Shown piece by piece: positions 5,669 through 6,219 of a DNA stretch of 6,219 nucleotides; the stretch's first letter is position 1, and every line of letters begins with the position of its first letter. The stretch is from a candidate division SR1 bacterium CG_4_9_14_3_um_filter_40_9 (GTDB lineage: Bacteria; Patescibacteriota; Gracilibacteria; Absconditabacterales; Absconditicoccaceae). The position numbers were made by a program, and so were the translations under genes. The notes beneath the pieces were generated by a model. It saw only the letters and a list, made by a program, of their open reading frames with translations, ran no database searches and had not been told where the DNA came from. The stretch covers positions 1-6,219 of the forward strand of contig PFWQ01000062.1 of assembly GCA_002791215.1 (NCBI GenBank), written 5' to 3'.

Positions 5669-6219
5669 GGGAGAAAGAGAACCAAAAATAAGAAAACGTT
5701 CCGATATGGCTATAGCAATGGCAAAGGCTGAGCTCCAAAAGTTCTGAATTTCTCCTATCAAAGAAAATATCGACACCTATTTTTTATACAAAGAAACTCC
5801 GCAACGACCGAGAGGATACGATGATATTTACGACAATCTCTACAATCCTGAGAGATTGAAGGAAAAAATGCAAAAAAAGAATCTAAATGCGATAATCCAT
5901 ATCGAGGGAAGGGATTTACGGTCACATATAGCGTTGGCATTAAAAATCCTAGAGAAAATAAATCTGCCGGAAAAAGAAAAGGAATTTTTGAAGTTGGTGA
6001 TTTTTTATCACGATCTAGGGAAGCAAGAAGTGTTTAGTACCAAAGAAAATAGGATACAAACAATCCAAACCATCGCAAAAGGTAGGCTTTTTCAGACTAT
6101 GGCACTTCATGCTACAGCAGCAGGAGACAAGATAGAGAAATGACTAAAAGCGAATGGACTAGAAGAAGATGATGTGAAGTTTGCGCAGAAACTCATAGAA
6201 AATCATATGAATACTAGCA
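5658..6219 (+). CDS. HD-domain protein (putative metal-dependent phosphohydrolase), C-terminus beyond the window
   Basis: The visible 187 residues begin with a basic, helical leader (MTMGGEREPKIRKRSDMAIA) and reach an HD domain. The metal-binding pattern is His90 in RSHIALALKILE, His118-Asp119 in FYHDLGKQE, His151 in LHATAAG and His183 in IENHM; the closing Asp would lie to the right of the window. The spacing and the YHDLGK/LHA/ENH pattern resemble the HD domains of tRNA nucleotidyltransferases and related phosphohydrolases, but no nucleotidyltransferase domain precedes it here, so I make no substrate call. Two in-frame TGA codons (residues 30 and 162) are Gly; without them only a fragment would be seen. 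ATG 5658 and ATG 5664 are both possible starts. It lies 14 bases behind the S1-domain gene and is probably co-transcribed, hinting at a link to RNA metabolism. Confidence 0.78.

Noticed and set aside
642..6143. TGA as tryptophan (Mycoplasma-type code) or selenocysteine
   Set aside because: Family-conserved glycines sit at the TGA columns (FSFSG, VPG, GFD, GAFV). Trp would destroy these motifs, and 46 selenocysteines in housekeeping genes without SECIS-like elements is not credible.

Overview
The window reads coherently only if UGA is glycine. Under the standard code its genes shatter. With UGA as Gly, six genes open up carrying 46 in-frame TGA codons, and every visible stop is TAA or TAG. Many of these TGAs sit at glycines that define the families: the FSFSG loop of TsaD, the VPG motif of 5-formyl-THF cyclo-ligase, GFD in FKBP, and GAFV and GLIHIS in S1 domains. 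This is the code of the candidate phyla Gracilibacteria (BD1-5/GN02) and Absconditabacteria (SR1). The DNA is AT-rich and packed with small housekeeping genes, as expected of such reduced genomes. The few CGA/CGG codons give mixed signals as Arg (Gracilibacteria, table 25) or Trp (Absconditabacterales, table 37); most sites look more like Arg.

Layout. Positions 1-487 (minus) hold the N-terminal part of an FtsW/RodA-type cell-wall polymerase, running off the left edge. A 154-base divergent promoter region follows. On the plus strand come an exported SlyD-like FKBP prolyl isomerase lipoprotein (651-1271) and an unusually short 5-formyltetrahydrofolate cyclo-ligase (1312-1767). They converge on tsaD (1774-2943, minus), the t6A tRNA-modification enzyme. 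A second divergent promoter region (2944-3087) leads to an 851-residue protein with three C-terminal S1 RNA-binding domains and an N-terminal half I do not recognise (3088-5643). Fourteen bases later an HD-domain protein begins (5658) and runs off the right edge.

The most interesting signal is in tsaD. The gene stays open end to end, yet three unrelated repeat-like DNA blocks are inserted in its C-terminal half. One is a GC-rich triple-hairpin element, one an array of AAAGTC-type heptamers, and one a 66-base block flanked by near-identical 11-mers. Each keeps the frame and falls where the family has a variable loop. This resembles the protein-coding palindromic elements of Rickettsia, but here several repeat classes sit in one essential gene. 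A related heptamer array lies in the ftsW leader, so at least one class may be dispersed in the genome.

Functionally the genes span cell-wall synthesis, envelope protein folding, folate salvage, tRNA modification and RNA binding. Only two pairs look co-transcribed: FKBP with cyclo-ligase, and S1 protein with HD protein. No start codon is preceded by a clear Shine-Dalgarno sequence.
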